From: Thermoleophilales bacterium | Lineage (GTDB): Bacteria; Actinomycetota; Thermoleophilia; Solirubrobacterales; 70-9 | Direction of reading: 5' to 3' | Assembly: GCA_020636955.1 (NCBI GenBank) | Contig: JACJWY010000006.1 | Coordinates: forward strand, 62,001 to 126,000 | DNA length: 64,000 nt | Shown: positions 8,111 to 17,094 of the stretch, one piece after another | How positions within the stretch are numbered: the stretch's first letter is position 1 | How the letters are laid out: the number at the start of each line of letters is the position of its first letter | Notes under the pieces: model-generated | The model's database searches: none | The model's input: only the letters and a program-made list of their open reading frames with translations | What the model was told of the DNA's origin: nothing | Position numbers and translations under genes: made by a program

Positions 8111-11100
8111 GGACGGGGCTGGCCGGTCGCTCGATCCTGGCGGCGATTCTCTTTCTGATGGTGGCCCCGGGTGGAGCCGGCGCCGCCAAGCCCGAAAGCG
8201 GATGGCAACAGTACGTACTCGGCCCCGGGTCTGGGTTCGTCAAGCCCGAAAGGGTGAGGTCCGTAAGTGGTGCGGTCAGCGGAGCCGGTCACCTGCTTCA
8301 GGGTGGGCGCGGAACCACAACGCTAAAGATGGAGCCTGGGGGTCCGGAAGCGGTAGTGACCCTGGACTTCGGCCGCACCGTCAGCGGAATTCCGCGCTTC
8401 ACCGTCGAAAGCGCCGGTGGGGCGCCCACTTTTCGCGCTTCGTTCAGCGAATCGGGTCGCTACATCGACGCCGACGGTGACAATGGGGGTCTCGGACCCT
8501 GCTGCGGGTCCGCGCCCCCGGCGGCGGAACCGAATCGCTGGAATGAGTGGACCCCGACCGGGCCGGGAGTGCTCGCGACGAAATACCTTCAGGGGTCGCA
8601 GCGATTCATGCGGCTCGCATTGACCAGTCCCGGAAAGATCGTCCTCGGTTCGGCCGGTGTCGACTTCAAGGCTTTCCGCGCAGGTCCGCGGGACTACCGG
8701 GGCTGGTTTCTCTCCAATGACGCCGAGCTCAACCGGATCTGGTTCTCCGGCGCCTACACCGTGCAGCTGAACATGGTCCCGCCGGGAGCCCAGGGTGGAA
8801 ATGCCCGACCACAGGTGGTGGATGGGGCCAAGCGTGACCGCTCGATCTGGTCCGGTGACCTGGTGGTTCAAAATCCGGTGATCTGGGACACGCTGGGCCG
8901 GCGCGGATCGCAGTATGTGAAGCAGTCGCTGATCACCTTGACGGAAGGTGCCGACCCTTCCGGCGCCCTGCCCGGAATACGGACCCTGAACGGCGGAGGT
9001 TTTATTTATTCGGAGACCTATTCCATGCATGCGGCGAACGCAATGGTCGATTACTTCCGCTACACGGGAGATCGCCGGTTCGCCCGGCGGATGCTTCCCT
9101 TCGTGCGCCGTCAACTTGACTTCATCGAAGGGATGACCGACGGGCGAGGCCTGCTGGTCAGCCAGCCAGGGCATGGTCCCGGGCTTTGCTGCGGCTGGGA
9201 CTGGAACGGGCCTTATGACGGGCCAAAAAGCGGTGCGGTTACAGCGACGAACGCGATCTTCTTCCACTCGCTGCTGGAAGCGGCCTACCTGGAACGACAG
9301 TTGGGCAGTCCGGTCCGGGCAAGAGAGTATGAAGCCAGGGCGAAGTCGCTTCGCAAGGAAATCAACCTGGAGCTTTTTGACGATGCCACCGGCCTTTACC
9401 GGTTGAGTGACGTGGCACCGGCCGAGACCGGGCAGGACTCGAATGTGCTTCCGGTGCTCTTCGGAGTGGCTCCCCGCGACATCCGCCAGGGCATTCTCAA
9501 CCGTTTGAAGAATCTTCTGTGGACTCCCTTCGGAACCAGTCCGTTCAGCCAGGGAACCGGATACTCCGAAGTGATCAGCCCCTTCGTCAACGGATTCGAA
9601 ACCGCCGCGAGGTTTGCCACCGGAGACGATGGCGATGCGCTAAATCTGATGCATCGGCTGTGGGGGATCATGGTCCGGAAAGGACCGGACTATTCCGGTG
9701 GCCTGTGGGAGAAGATGAGCTCCAGCGGCGGAGTCGGGATTCTGACCGGCTCGGACCCGATTGACAACCAGAGCCTCGCCCACGGCTGGGCGGCCGGTCC
9801 GACGTCTCAGCTCTCCGAGTACGTGCTCGGAGCGAGGCCGGTGCAGCCCGGGTACCGAACCTGGGTAATTGAACCGCATCCGGGAAAGCTGCGATGGGCA
9901 AGGGGAAGGGTCCCGACCCGGTTCGGTCCGATCGATCTCGCCTGGCGCGGCAACGGCCGTGGCTCGATGCTTCGGGGTTCCGTGAAAGTGCCCGGGGGCA
10001 CCAGCGGGAAAGTTGAACTGCCGCCGATGGCGGGTCGCTACCGGGTCCGCCTGAACGGAAAGTCGATCGGTGCGAAGCGGGTAATCCGGCTCAAAGGAGG
10101 TCGCAGGTACCTGATCAGGGTCGAACGCCTGAGACAGCGGGTGAGTTGCCGGCCCCACTGGGTAGGCAGCTGGAACTTCAGTCCCTCGACCGCCGTTGGC
10201 CGTGAATTCAACGACCAGACAATAAGGACGGTTTCGAATGTTCACTTCGGGGGATCCCGGCAGAGAATTGTCCTGAGCAACCGGTTCGGTGATACGCCGG
10301 TCACGTTCGATGCGGTGACAGTTGGCCTGTCAGCTGGTGGAACGGGTTCGATGTCCCGCGAAATCGCCGATGGCGCGGCTCGCCACGTCCGCTTTGGCGG
10401 AAAAAACTCGGTCACGATCCAGCCCGGGGCCGATGTCCGCAGCGACCCGGTCAACCTCCCGGTCCGCCGCGGCAGCAGCATCGTCACGAGTCTTTACACC
10501 TCGGGCAGCACAGGCCCTTCGACCGTGCACACCGAGGCCAGGCAAAGCAGTTTCGTCGCCCCGGGTGACCACACTTCTGATCGATCCGGGGCTTCCTTCG
10601 CCAATATGCCAAATGTTGCCCTCGGCCCCGCCGTTTTCTTTCTGACCCGGATCGAGACCATGGCTTCCGGTGACGCCGCCACGGTGGTCGCCCTCGGTGA
10701 TTCCCTCACCAACGGAACCGGATCGAGTCTGGACGGAAACGGGAGATACCCGGATGCCCTGTCCGGCTTCCTTTCGGAATTTCCGGGAACCCGAAATCTG
10801 ACGGTCACCAACGCCGGAATCGGCGGCAACCGTGTGCTGACCGACTCACCCGACTATTTCCCCTTCGGGGGCGTAAGCGCGCTAAACAGGCTGGACCGTG
10901 ATGTCCTGTCCCAGCCCGGTCTCGGGGCTGTCCTGCTGATCGAGGGAATGAATGACATTGGAAGCGCAGCGGGTGAGGGCCGCATGGTGAGCTCACGGGA
11001 AGTGTTCCGAGGTTTGAAGCAAATCGCGCGGCGCGTCCACCGGGCCGGCAGGAAGATTTTCGTCGGGACGATTCCGCCCACCGGGGATCCGGAAAAGCCG

Positions 11101-11376
11101 GCGGTGCTCCCGAACTATTCAACTTCGGAAGTGAACCGGACCCGGCACGAGGTCAACCGTTTGATTCGCTCCTCGCATGCACTTGATGGCGTATTCGATG
11201 TCGAGAAAGCGCTGCGGGATCCGAAACATCCGAATCGACTGGCCGAGAGGTACAACAGCGGCGACGGTCTCCACCCCAACGATGCCGGCTACGCCAGGCT
11301 GGCGCGTACGGTCAAGCGAAAGATGCTGGACGCGGTCGCATTCTGCCCTCGTCCGGGCCCCCGGAGTTCGGGCTGA
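8107..11376 (+). CDS. Secreted two-enzyme fusion: rhamnosidase-like glycosidase plus SGNH/GDSL hydrolase
   Basis: 1089 residues. A signal peptide (about 1-28, ending GAGAA) is followed by a six-hairpin glycosidase region like alpha-L-rhamnosidases (GH78-type, about 60-660; DRSIWSGDL near 243-251 matches the region of the catalytic acid, and WDWNGPYDG lies near 365). From about residue 682 (HWVGSWNFSP) a complete SGNH esterase begins, with its own N-terminal beta domain: GDSLTNG near 862 (Ser), NAGIGGNR near 900 (Gly), GMNDIG near 945 (Asn), DGLHPND near 1053 (Asp-His). The two would remove sugar and acyl groups from one extracellular glycan or glycoside. The start TTG overlaps the tetR stop (TTGA). 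No break in the frame is seen. Confidence 0.8.
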   Translation: MRTGLAGRSILAAILFLMVAPGGAGAAKPESGWQQYVLGPGSGFVKPERVRSVSGAVSGAGHLLQGGRGTTTLKMEPGGPEAVVTLDFGRTVSGIPRFTVESAGGAPTFRASFSESGRYIDADGDNGGLGPCCGSAPPAAEPNRWNEWTPTGPGVLATKYLQGSQRFMRLALTSPGKIVLGSAGVDFKAFRAGPRDYRGWFLSNDAELNRIWFSGAYTVQLNMVPPGAQGGNARPQVVDGAKRDRSIWSGDLVVQNPVIWDTLGRRGSQYVKQSLITLTEGADPSGALPGIRTLNGGGFIYSETYSMHAANAMVDYFRYTGDRRFARRMLPFVRRQLDFIEGMTDGRGLLVSQPGHGPGLCCGWDWNGPYDGPKSGAVTATNAIFFHSLLEAAYLERQLGSPVRAREYEARAKSLRKEINLELFDDATGLYRLSDVAPAETGQDSNVLPVLFGVAPRDIRQGILNRLKNLLWTPFGTSPFSQGTGYSEVISPFVNGFETAARFATGDDGDALNLMHRLWGIMVRKGPDYSGGLWEKMSSSGGVGILTGSDPIDNQSLAHGWAAGPTSQLSEYVLGARPVQPGYRTWVIEPHPGKLRWARGRVPTRFGPIDLAWRGNGRGSMLRGSVKVPGGTSGKVELPPMAGRYRVRLNGKSIGAKRVIRLKGGRRYLIRVERLRQRVSCRPHWVGSWNFSPSTAVGREFNDQTIRTVSNVHFGGSRQRIVLSNRFGDTPVTFDAVTVGLSAGGTGSMSREIADGAARHVRFGGKNSVTIQPGADVRSDPVNLPVRRGSSIVTSLYTSGSTGPSTVHTEARQSSFVAPGDHTSDRSGASFANMPNVALGPAVFFLTRIETMASGDAATVVALGDSLTNGTGSSLDGNGRYPDALSGFLSEFPGTRNLTVTNAGIGGNRVLTDSPDYFPFGGVSALNRLDRDVLSQPGLGAVLLIEGMNDIGSAAGEGRMVSSREVFRGLKQIARRVHRAGRKIFVGTIPPTGDPEKPAVLPNYSTSEVNRTRHEVNRLIRSSHALDGVFDVEKALRDPKHPNRLAERYNSGDGLHPNDAGYARLARTVKRKMLDAVAFCPRPGPRSSG

Positions 11377-11397
11377 GGAATTCCCACAGGCCGAGGC

Positions 11398-12291
11398 CTA
11401 GCGTTCAGGGAGCGGGGTGAAGCGTCTCTGGAAGTGGAGGGTGACGGTCCCCCCGGTGAGCAGCAGGATCAGGTTGATGCCAAGCACCAGCAGGGCTCCC
11501 CAGGCCTCGGCGATCTCCCCGACCGCGATGGCGACGCCGAAGAAGGCGGAAGCGGGGACGGTAGTGACTGAAATCGCAACGCCGACCGCGCTTGCCCCCC
11601 GGGTTTCAAAGGACAGCATCGCGGCCACGCCCGCACCCAGGGCGATGAGTCCGGTCGAGTAATCGGCATTGGCAAGTCCCTCCAGCTCGACTTCCTTTAC
11701 GTCGAAGTTGTGATCCAGGACTCCGACCAGCTGGAGCCCGATCGCAACGACGCATGCGACCAGCATCACGGTCCCCATGCCCAATACCAGGGTCAGAAAA
11801 GAACTGGCAGCCAGGTTGAGCCGACGCCCGACGATACCGACGCAAGTGGAACAGATCGGCTGGAGATCGGGACTCACGGCCATCGCGCCGACGATGAGGA
11901 TGGTGCTGGACTGGATCACGCCGAGTCCGGCGATCCAGCCGGCCACCGCCATCAGCAGGAAGTAACGGGCGACCGGACGGGCATTGGCTCGCGCTTCTCC
12001 GAGGATCTCGACCCATGAATACCCGCCGCTGGCACTGATGCCCCCGGGGCGCAGCCCGTGGGTTAGTACCTCTTCCCGCACCAGCACATAGTCGTCATGG
12101 TGGAGGTCGAGCCCGTGGAGGACGTTGAGCACGGTGTCGGCCGCGGCTGGTTCAACGTCGGCGGAGATCATGAACTGGCCGCCGTGAAGTTCGGGTTCCG
12201 AGGTGATTCGCCTCACCCCGTCGACGCAGGTCAGGTTCTTGACCAGCTGATCGCGTTCGCTTTGCAGCACGTCGACCCTCAGCCTCAGCAC
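11398..12291 (-). CDS. DUF389-family membrane protein
   Basis: 297 residues. The N-terminal third (about 1-85) is soluble and looks like a small ferredoxin-like domain; the rest carries about six hydrophobic segments with the typical DUF389 stretch AGLGVIQSSTILIVGAMAVSP (split: AGLGVIQSS, ILIVGAMAVSP). The family's function is not established. The start GTG at 12291 has AAAGGGG upstream and lies within a tiny leaderless reading frame (12285-12308). It is divergent from nhaA. I found no evidence that it works with the antiporter beyond adjacency. Confidence 0.8.
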   Translation of the reverse strand: MLRLRVDVLQSERDQLVKNLTCVDGVRRITSEPELHGGQFMISADVEPAAADTVLNVLHGLDLHHDDYVLVREEVLTHGLRPGGISASGGYSWVEILGEARANARPVARYFLLMAVAGWIAGLGVIQSSTILIVGAMAVSPDLQPICSTCVGIVGRRLNLAASSFLTLVLGMGTVMLVACVVAIGLQLVGVLDHNFDVKEVELEGLANADYSTGLIALGAGVAAMLSFETRGASAVGVAISVTTVPASAFFGVAIAVGEIAEAWGALLVLGINLILLLTGGTVTLHFQRRFTPLPER

Positions 12292-12308
12292 CAGGAAACC
12301 CCTTTCAC
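12285..12308 (-). other. Possible leaderless leader peptide overlapping the DUF389 start
   Basis: On the minus strand TAGCTT (12316-12321) is followed by seven bases and GTG, giving a seven-codon frame (V-K-G-V-S-W-C, then TGA) whose end overlaps the GTG start of the DUF389 gene (12289-12291) in another frame. The -10-to-start distance matches the leaderless genes elsewhere in this window. Translation of this frame could deliver ribosomes to the downstream start. No expression evidence is available. Confidence 0.4.
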
Positions 12309-12425
12309 GGTCGGCAAGCTACCCGCAGCGGTGGACGCCTCCGTGCCCTGGCCGGTTGATAGCCTCGTCCAAGGTGAGCCGGGAAGACTGGTCGGCAGTT
12401 TCCGTCCCTGCCCGAAAGCCGTCCA

Positions 12426-13619
12426 GTGAAGCGAATTCTCAAACAGAAGGTCATCGATCCGCTCACCGATTTCCTCGATGACGAGGTGCTCGGTGGGGTC
12501 ATCCTGCTGGCCGCCGCGGTTGCGGCCCTGATCTGGGCCAACTCTCCCTGGAGCGACTCCTATTTCAGTTTCTGGGGCTCTTACCTGAACCTCGATCTTG
12601 GTGCGATCAGCATCAGGCTGGACCTCCAGCACTGGATCAACGACCTTCTGATGGCCATCTTCTTCTTCGTGGTCGGGGTCGAGATCAAGCGCGAACTGGT
12701 CTCCGGCGAGCTGCAGAACCACCGGGACGCCGCAGTTCCGGTGCTCGCCGCGATCGGAGGTGTGGCCCTGCCGGCGATCATCTTCACCCTGATCGCCGGC
12801 GGTGGTTCCGCTGCCGACGGCTGGGCGATTCCGGCGGCAACAGATATCGCCTTTGCGGTCGGGATTCTGGCCTTGCTGGGCAACAGAGTCTCAAACGGAG
12901 TTCGGGTCTTCCTGTTGACCATCGCGATCGTCGACGACATCGTCGCGATCCTGATTATCGCCCTCTTCTACGGGGACGGATTCTCGATTGGCTGGGCGCT
13001 CGCCGCCCTGGCCGGCGTTCTCGCTGTGATCGGTTTCCAGAAGCTGGGAATCTGGCGGATTTGGCCATACATCCCGCTGGCCGCGCTGATCTGGCTGGGA
13101 ACCTACGAGTCGGGAATTCACGCCACGATCGCCGGAGTGGTGCTGGGGCTCCTGGTTCCGGTCCGACCATTCCGCGGCCGGGATATAAACACGAAGCTCG
13201 AGCATGCGCTACACCCGGTCAGCGCCTTTCTGGTGGTTCCGCTCTTCGCGCTGGCAAACGCCGGGATCGACCTGAGAGGCGGGGTCCTGGGGGATGCCCT
13301 GAGCTCCGATCTGACCTGGGCGGTGATCGCCGGTCTGGTGGTCGGCAAGATCCTCGGCATTTCGGTTACGACCCTGGCTGCCCTGCGATTCACCGCTGGC
13401 ACGTTACCCGAGGGGATGAGGAAGGCCCAGGTCTGGGGGGTGGGGGCGCTTGGCGGGATCGGCTTCACGGTCTCCCTCTTCATCACCGACCTCGCCTTCA
13501 AGGATCCGCTCTTGCTGGATGAAGCGAAGGTCGGAATCTTCCTCGGCTCGATAATCAGCGGTCTGCTCGGCACGGCCTTGCTGCTCAAGGTGAGGAACCG
13601 GAAAACCGGTTCCGGCTAA
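12426..13619 (+). CDS. nhaA: Na+/H+ antiporter NhaA
   Basis: 397-residue inner-membrane antiporter that expels Na+ in exchange for protons. The family signatures are complete: AIFFFVVGVEIKREL (77-91), the TD motif (139-140, AATDIAFAVG), and the paired aspartates D170-D171 in TIAIVDDIVAI that bind Na+/H+. The length matches the family. The GTG start has no clear ribosome site. A second sodium antiporter of another family (CPA1) lies at 42640-44346. Confidence 0.95.
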   Translation: MKRILKQKVIDPLTDFLDDEVLGGVILLAAAVAALIWANSPWSDSYFSFWGSYLNLDLGAISIRLDLQHWINDLLMAIFFFVVGVEIKRELVSGELQNHRDAAVPVLAAIGGVALPAIIFTLIAGGGSAADGWAIPAATDIAFAVGILALLGNRVSNGVRVFLLTIAIVDDIVAILIIALFYGDGFSIGWALAALAGVLAVIGFQKLGIWRIWPYIPLAALIWLGTYESGIHATIAGVVLGLLVPVRPFRGRDINTKLEHALHPVSAFLVVPLFALANAGIDLRGGVLGDALSSDLTWAVIAGLVVGKILGISVTTLAALRFTAGTLPEGMRKAQVWGVGALGGIGFTVSLFITDLAFKDPLLLDEAKVGIFLGSIISGLLGTALLLKVRNRKTGSG

Positions 13620-13623
13620 GCCG

Positions 13624-13637
13624 ACGCTTGCGAGCGT
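13624..13637. terminator. Weak hairpin between convergent nhaA and phosphotriesterase-like gene
   Basis: ACGCT (13624-13628), loop TGCG, AGCGT (13633-13637) is a perfect 5-bp stem in the 31-base gap between convergent genes, followed by ATATCCC. It is short for a terminator and has no U run. Confidence 0.3.
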
Positions 13638-13650
13638 ATATCCCGAAGTT

Positions 13651-14622
13651 TCAGGAAGCGGTCAGCCAGCGCTTCGGGTTCTCGACCAGGATCGTGTTGC
13701 GTTGCTGGTCGGTCATTCCCGCCTCGCTCAGCGCCGGAAGCACTTCCTCGAAGATGAAGGTCATGCCCCAGTCGGTCGCGGCGCCGGCCGCCTGTAGTTG
13801 CTCGAGCACTTCGGGCGGGTACCAGTCGAGCCCGTTGGCGATCGGTATGTCGAAGTCCTGGGAGATGAACATACGGTCTTCGTATCCTCGATTAAGGAGC
13901 TTGGTGAACGTTGCGTTCCGGGCAGCGGTGGGGAGGAAGAGGTCGAGACCGTAACGGTCCATGCCGATGCAAACCCCCGATTCGAGCAGCCCCTCGATGT
14001 AGCCAAGGTCGTCGGTGTCACCGGTATGAGCGATCTGGATCCGCTCCGGGGGGACGCCCTCCTCAAGGAAGATCTCCACCTGCCTGGGGCCGGTCCCGGA
14101 GGCCGGGCGGCTGTGGGCCATGATCGGCGCACCGGTCTGGAGGCTCGCCCTCGCCGCGGCCCGATGGATCTTCTCGATGTTCGGTGTGACTCCCGGCTCG
14201 TCGGCGGCGCATTTGATGAAGGCGGCCTTTACGTCGGTTCCCTGGATTCCGTTTTCGATGTCATGCACGAAAAGCGATGCGATGAAGTCGGCGTCGCGGT
14301 TCGCCAGAAACTGGGGGAGATAGTCGTAGGTGTAGATCCCGGTACAGAGGACGATCTGGAGGCCGGTTTCCTCGGCGAGCTCCCGGGAGGCCTGAACATC
14401 CCGACCGAGCAGCATGGCGGTGGGTTCAACCACCGTCCTGACCCCGTGGCCCTTCACCGCCTCGGCCGATTCGACCGCCAGGTCATGTTCCTGCTGACGG
14501 TCCCGTATATGCGGCCATTGGGCGGAGACGGCCTCGTCGGATGAAAAGAAGTGCTCGTGAATCAGGGTCAGGCCGAGCTCATCGGCGTCGATCTCCCCGG
14601 TCACTGTCTGGACTGTGGACAT
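13651..14622 (-). CDS. Phosphotriesterase-like metal-dependent hydrolase (possible lactonase)
   Basis: 323 residues, TIM-barrel amidohydrolase of the phosphotriesterase-related family. Metal ligands expected for a binuclear site are visible: HEH (22-24), bridging Lys in AAFIKCA (near 135), His in MAHSRPAS (near 168), His in IAHTGD (near 199), and Asp in SQDFDIP (near 257). The last motif usually reads SHD, so one residue differs. Relatives hydrolyse lactones or organophosphates. A ribosome site GGAGAGAC precedes the ATG. It is possibly co-transcribed from the zinc-type reductase gene upstream, 37 bases away. Confidence 0.82.
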   Translation of the reverse strand: MSTVQTVTGEIDADELGLTLIHEHFFSSDEAVSAQWPHIRDRQQEHDLAVESAEAVKGHGVRTVVEPTAMLLGRDVQASRELAEETGLQIVLCTGIYTYDYLPQFLANRDADFIASLFVHDIENGIQGTDVKAAFIKCAADEPGVTPNIEKIHRAAARASLQTGAPIMAHSRPASGTGPRQVEIFLEEGVPPERIQIAHTGDTDDLGYIEGLLESGVCIGMDRYGLDLFLPTAARNATFTKLLNRGYEDRMFISQDFDIPIANGLDWYPPEVLEQLQAAGAATDWGMTFIFEEVLPALSEAGMTDQQRNTILVENPKRWLTAS

Positions 14623-14659
14623 GTCTCTCCTCTGCTTTCAGGGTGGTTCGCGGAAAGGC

Positions 14660-15787
14660 TCAGGTGCGATCGCTCGAAGGGTCGATCAGGATCTTGGCCC
14701 CGGTGCCGCGTTTGCCGGCCGCCGCGAGATGGGCCGGGTCGAGAATGTCGCCCAGGCCAATCGTGTCGGCATATGACGAGGCGAACGTCGTCTTGATTTC
14801 CGACACCACCCGGTCGCGCATCTTCATGACTGTCTCTCCGCCCAGCCGCCCGATTGCGTCGGTCAAGAGGTAGCCACCGACACTCCAGCGCATGCCGAAG
14901 GTTCGCTGGATGGTGGTCGGCCCGAAGTCGAGCGAGCCGTAGATGTAGACCTGCTTGTGGACAGCCGAGCCGTAGGGGGTCCAGTGCTCGGCCGGCGGCT
15001 GGCTTCGTTCCATCGCCGCGAGGATGTCACTGGCGAGGCTTCCGCCGCCGACCGCGTCGAAGGCGAGGGTTGCCCCGGTCGCCGTGATCGCCTCGCCGAG
15101 TTGCTCCTGAAAGTCCGGCTGTGAAAAATCGACCACGTGTTCGGCTCCCAGATCCCTGAGCGTCGTGGCCTGCTCCGGCTTGCGTACAATGTTGACCAGC
15201 CCGACGCCGTCGTCCCTGCAGATCTTCACCAGCATCTGTCCCAGGTTCGAGGCGGCGGCGGTGTGGACCAACGCCGTATGGCCTTCGGCTCGCATGGTTT
15301 CGATCATCGATAGGGCGGTCATCGGGTTGATGAAAAGGGCCGCGCCATCGGCCGGCGTCGCATCCTCAGGCAGGGGAATTACCGCCGCGGCATCGACCAG
15401 GCGATAGTCGGACCACATCGCGCCGCCGACCAGGGAGACGGTGCGACCGACCAGGTCGGCCGCCTCCGGTCCGGCGGCGATTATCGTGCCCGCCCCTTCG
15501 TTGCCGACCGGCAGCGGCTTGTCGATCCGGTCCCGCATGATCGACATCGCCTGCTCGGGCACCTGGCCGTCGAGACCGCCGCCTTCCGCGGGCGAAAGGG
15601 TGGAGGCATCGGCCGGTCCGATCAACACTCCGAGGTCGGAAGGATTGACCGGGCTCGCCTCGACCGAGACCAGCACCTGCGACCCGGTCGGGTCCGGAAC
15701 CTCCTCCTCGATCAGCCGAAGTTCAAGTGCTCCCTCGGAAGTAACGGTCGACCGCAAACTGCGTCCGGTTATAGGCATGCCCGCCAT
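14660..15787 (-). CDS. Zinc-type alcohol dehydrogenase/quinone reductase-like oxidoreductase (MDR family)
   Basis: 375 residues, NAD(P)H-dependent medium-chain reductase. The N-terminal GroES-like domain includes SPVNPSDLG and the GNEGAGTI core; the Rossmann domain shows VHTAAASNLGQMLVK, a variant of the AxxGxxG dinucleotide loop. The catalytic-zinc Cys/His pattern of true alcohol dehydrogenases is not evident, so it belongs nearer to quinone or enoyl reductases. The start is uncertain between ATG 15787 and the in-frame ATG at 15778. Its stop lies 37 bases before the phosphotriesterase-like gene. Substrate unknown. Confidence 0.82.
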   Translation of the reverse strand: MAGMPITGRSLRSTVTSEGALELRLIEEEVPDPTGSQVLVSVEASPVNPSDLGVLIGPADASTLSPAEGGGLDGQVPEQAMSIMRDRIDKPLPVGNEGAGTIIAAGPEAADLVGRTVSLVGGAMWSDYRLVDAAAVIPLPEDATPADGAALFINPMTALSMIETMRAEGHTALVHTAAASNLGQMLVKICRDDGVGLVNIVRKPEQATTLRDLGAEHVVDFSQPDFQEQLGEAITATGATLAFDAVGGGSLASDILAAMERSQPPAEHWTPYGSAVHKQVYIYGSLDFGPTTIQRTFGMRWSVGGYLLTDAIGRLGGETVMKMRDRVVSEIKTTFASSYADTIGLGDILDPAHLAAAGKRGTGAKILIDPSSDRT

Positions 15788-15839
15788 TCTTATGGGTCCG
15801 GACGTCTGTGTCCATGCCGCTGACGGACGGCGGTGTACG

Positions 15840-16490
15840 TCAGGCCTTCCAGATGCCCATGAACAGTTCGTCCATCTGTTCGGGAGCGACCGCGGGTACC
15901 GCTAGTGGTTCGAGCGATGCTCCTTCCTGACGGAGGCCTTGCAGGGCGATGCGCAGGTAGCGGCGCCAAAGGTCCGGGGCAACGCCGCGACCGGCTTCCA
16001 TGACCGCGCTGACCATGATCAGGATCACGCCGAAATCCTGGGTTGTCGCATCGGGCCGAACTTTTCCGGCCTGTCTTGCCCGCTCGATCAACTCGACTGC
16101 GATCGGGTGCAGGCGCGCTCGCTGCTGCTCAGAGTGTTTGGGCGCGTGCGGGGACCTGAGCACGATGTCGCGGAGGGCCCGGTTTCGTTGCCACAATTCC
16201 AGGGCACGTTCGTGCACGGTAACCACGGCATGCCAAGGGTCGGGATCTGCGAGTCCGTCTTCGAACAGTTGCTGCCAGTCGTCGAGATGCTCCTGGAAGA
16301 GTGTGTCGAGGAGGGAATCCTTATCCGGAAAGTGGCGGTACACCGTGGCGACGCCGAGCCCCGCGTGGTGGGCTATGCCGTTGAGTGTGGCTTCCAGCCC
16401 CTGCTCGGCGAACAGCTCTCCGGCGGCTTGGATGATCCGCTCCCGGTTGCGGGCTGCGTCCTTGCGCGGCTTGCGTTCGGCGGTGTTCAT
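15840..16490 (-). CDS. TetR-family regulator of the cupin/aldo-keto reductase genes
   Basis: 216 residues. The helix-turn-helix region is TLNGIAHHAGLGVATVYRHF with the following PDKDSLL, typical of TetR. The ATG at 16490 follows a TACGAT -10 box by six bases, so the mRNA should be leaderless; the upstream open frame is promoter. Directly behind that -10 box lies the first of two CGGATA-N5-TATCCG operators, so autorepression and control of the divergent cupin are predicted. Confidence 0.88.
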   Translation of the reverse strand: MNTAERKPRKDAARNRERIIQAAGELFAEQGLEATLNGIAHHAGLGVATVYRHFPDKDSLLDTLFQEHLDDWQQLFEDGLADPDPWHAVVTVHERALELWQRNRALRDIVLRSPHAPKHSEQQRARLHPIAVELIERARQAGKVRPDATTQDFGVILIMVSAVMEAGRGVAPDLWRRYLRIALQGLRQEGASLEPLAVPAVAPEQMDELFMGIWKA

Positions 16491-16496
16491 GACCAG

Positions 16497-16578
16497 ATCG
16501 TAACAAATACGGATAGAAGGTATCCGTTTTTGTGCTAAGGTGAAACCGCAAGACCGGATAAGCAGTATCCGCTTTTGT
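16497..16578. promoter_or_regulatory. Twin TetR operators and leaderless tetR promoter
   Basis: TACGAT on the minus strand (16497-16502) is the tetR -10 box. Next to it the inverted repeat ACAAATACGGATA/TATCCGTTTTTGT (arms 16503-16515 and 16521-16533, 12 of 13 pairs) has core CGGATA-N5-TATCCG. A second core with the same N5 spacing lies at 16555-16571, its right arm extending to 16578, 45 bp from the first. Both lie between the divergent tetR and cupin starts and would let one repressor control both directions. Confidence 0.75.
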
Positions 16579-16633
16579 CCGGGGTTCGAAATCCTGCTCC
16601 GTTTCCAACAACCCGCGAGAGGAATCTGCTGAC

Positions 16634-17041
16634 ATGGAAATCTCACGAAACGGGGCCGTTCCGACCGCCCCGGGACCCGAAGACTGGTTCACTGGCACGG
16701 TGTTCATCGACACATTCGCGCTCGCGGTGCCGCTGGGCGCCTCGTCGGTGCACTTCACACCGGGGGCCCGCACCGCATGGCACACGCATCCGCAGGGGCA
16801 GACGATCTGGGTCACCGAGGGTGTCGGACTTTGCCAGCGTGAAGACGGACCGGTCGAGGTCATCAGGCCGGGGGACAGGGTGTTCTTCGAGCCGGGAGAG
16901 AACCACTGGCACGGCGCCGCTCCGAACCGGTTCATGACCCATATTGCAATGCAACTGGCTGACGACTCGGGCAGCCCGGTCACCTGGGGCAGGCACGTGA
17001 CCGACGAGCAGTACGCACAGGCACCAGACCTCGATAGCTAG
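16634..17041 (+). CDS. Small cupin protein, hydroxynitrile-lyase-like
   Basis: 135 residues, a single cupin barrel. Metal-binding motif 1 is HTHPQGQTIWV with the Glu of TEG following, and motif 2 holds PGENHWHG. The overall layout (MEISRNG start, FTGTV, PGARTAWHTHP, MTHIA) is that of bacterial cupins, some of which are metal-dependent (R)-hydroxynitrile lyases; others are of unknown use. GAGAGGAA precedes the ATG. It is followed after 53 bases by an aldo/keto reductase. Joint handling of an aldehyde or cyanohydrin is a reasonable inference but is not shown by the sequence. Confidence 0.82.
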   Translation: MEISRNGAVPTAPGPEDWFTGTVFIDTFALAVPLGASSVHFTPGARTAWHTHPQGQTIWVTEGVGLCQREDGPVEVIRPGDRVFFEPGENHWHGAAPNRFMTHIAMQLADDSGSPVTWGRHVTDEQYAQAPDLDS

Positions 17042-17094
17042 TCCCACGCAAGGCGAACTCCTACCAACTTCACCAAACAAATAAGGAAGCGCGC

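Noticed and set aside
16491..16646. N-terminal extension of the TetR frame at 15840
   Set aside because: This stretch holds the -10 box and twin operators and is much better explained as promoter DNA.
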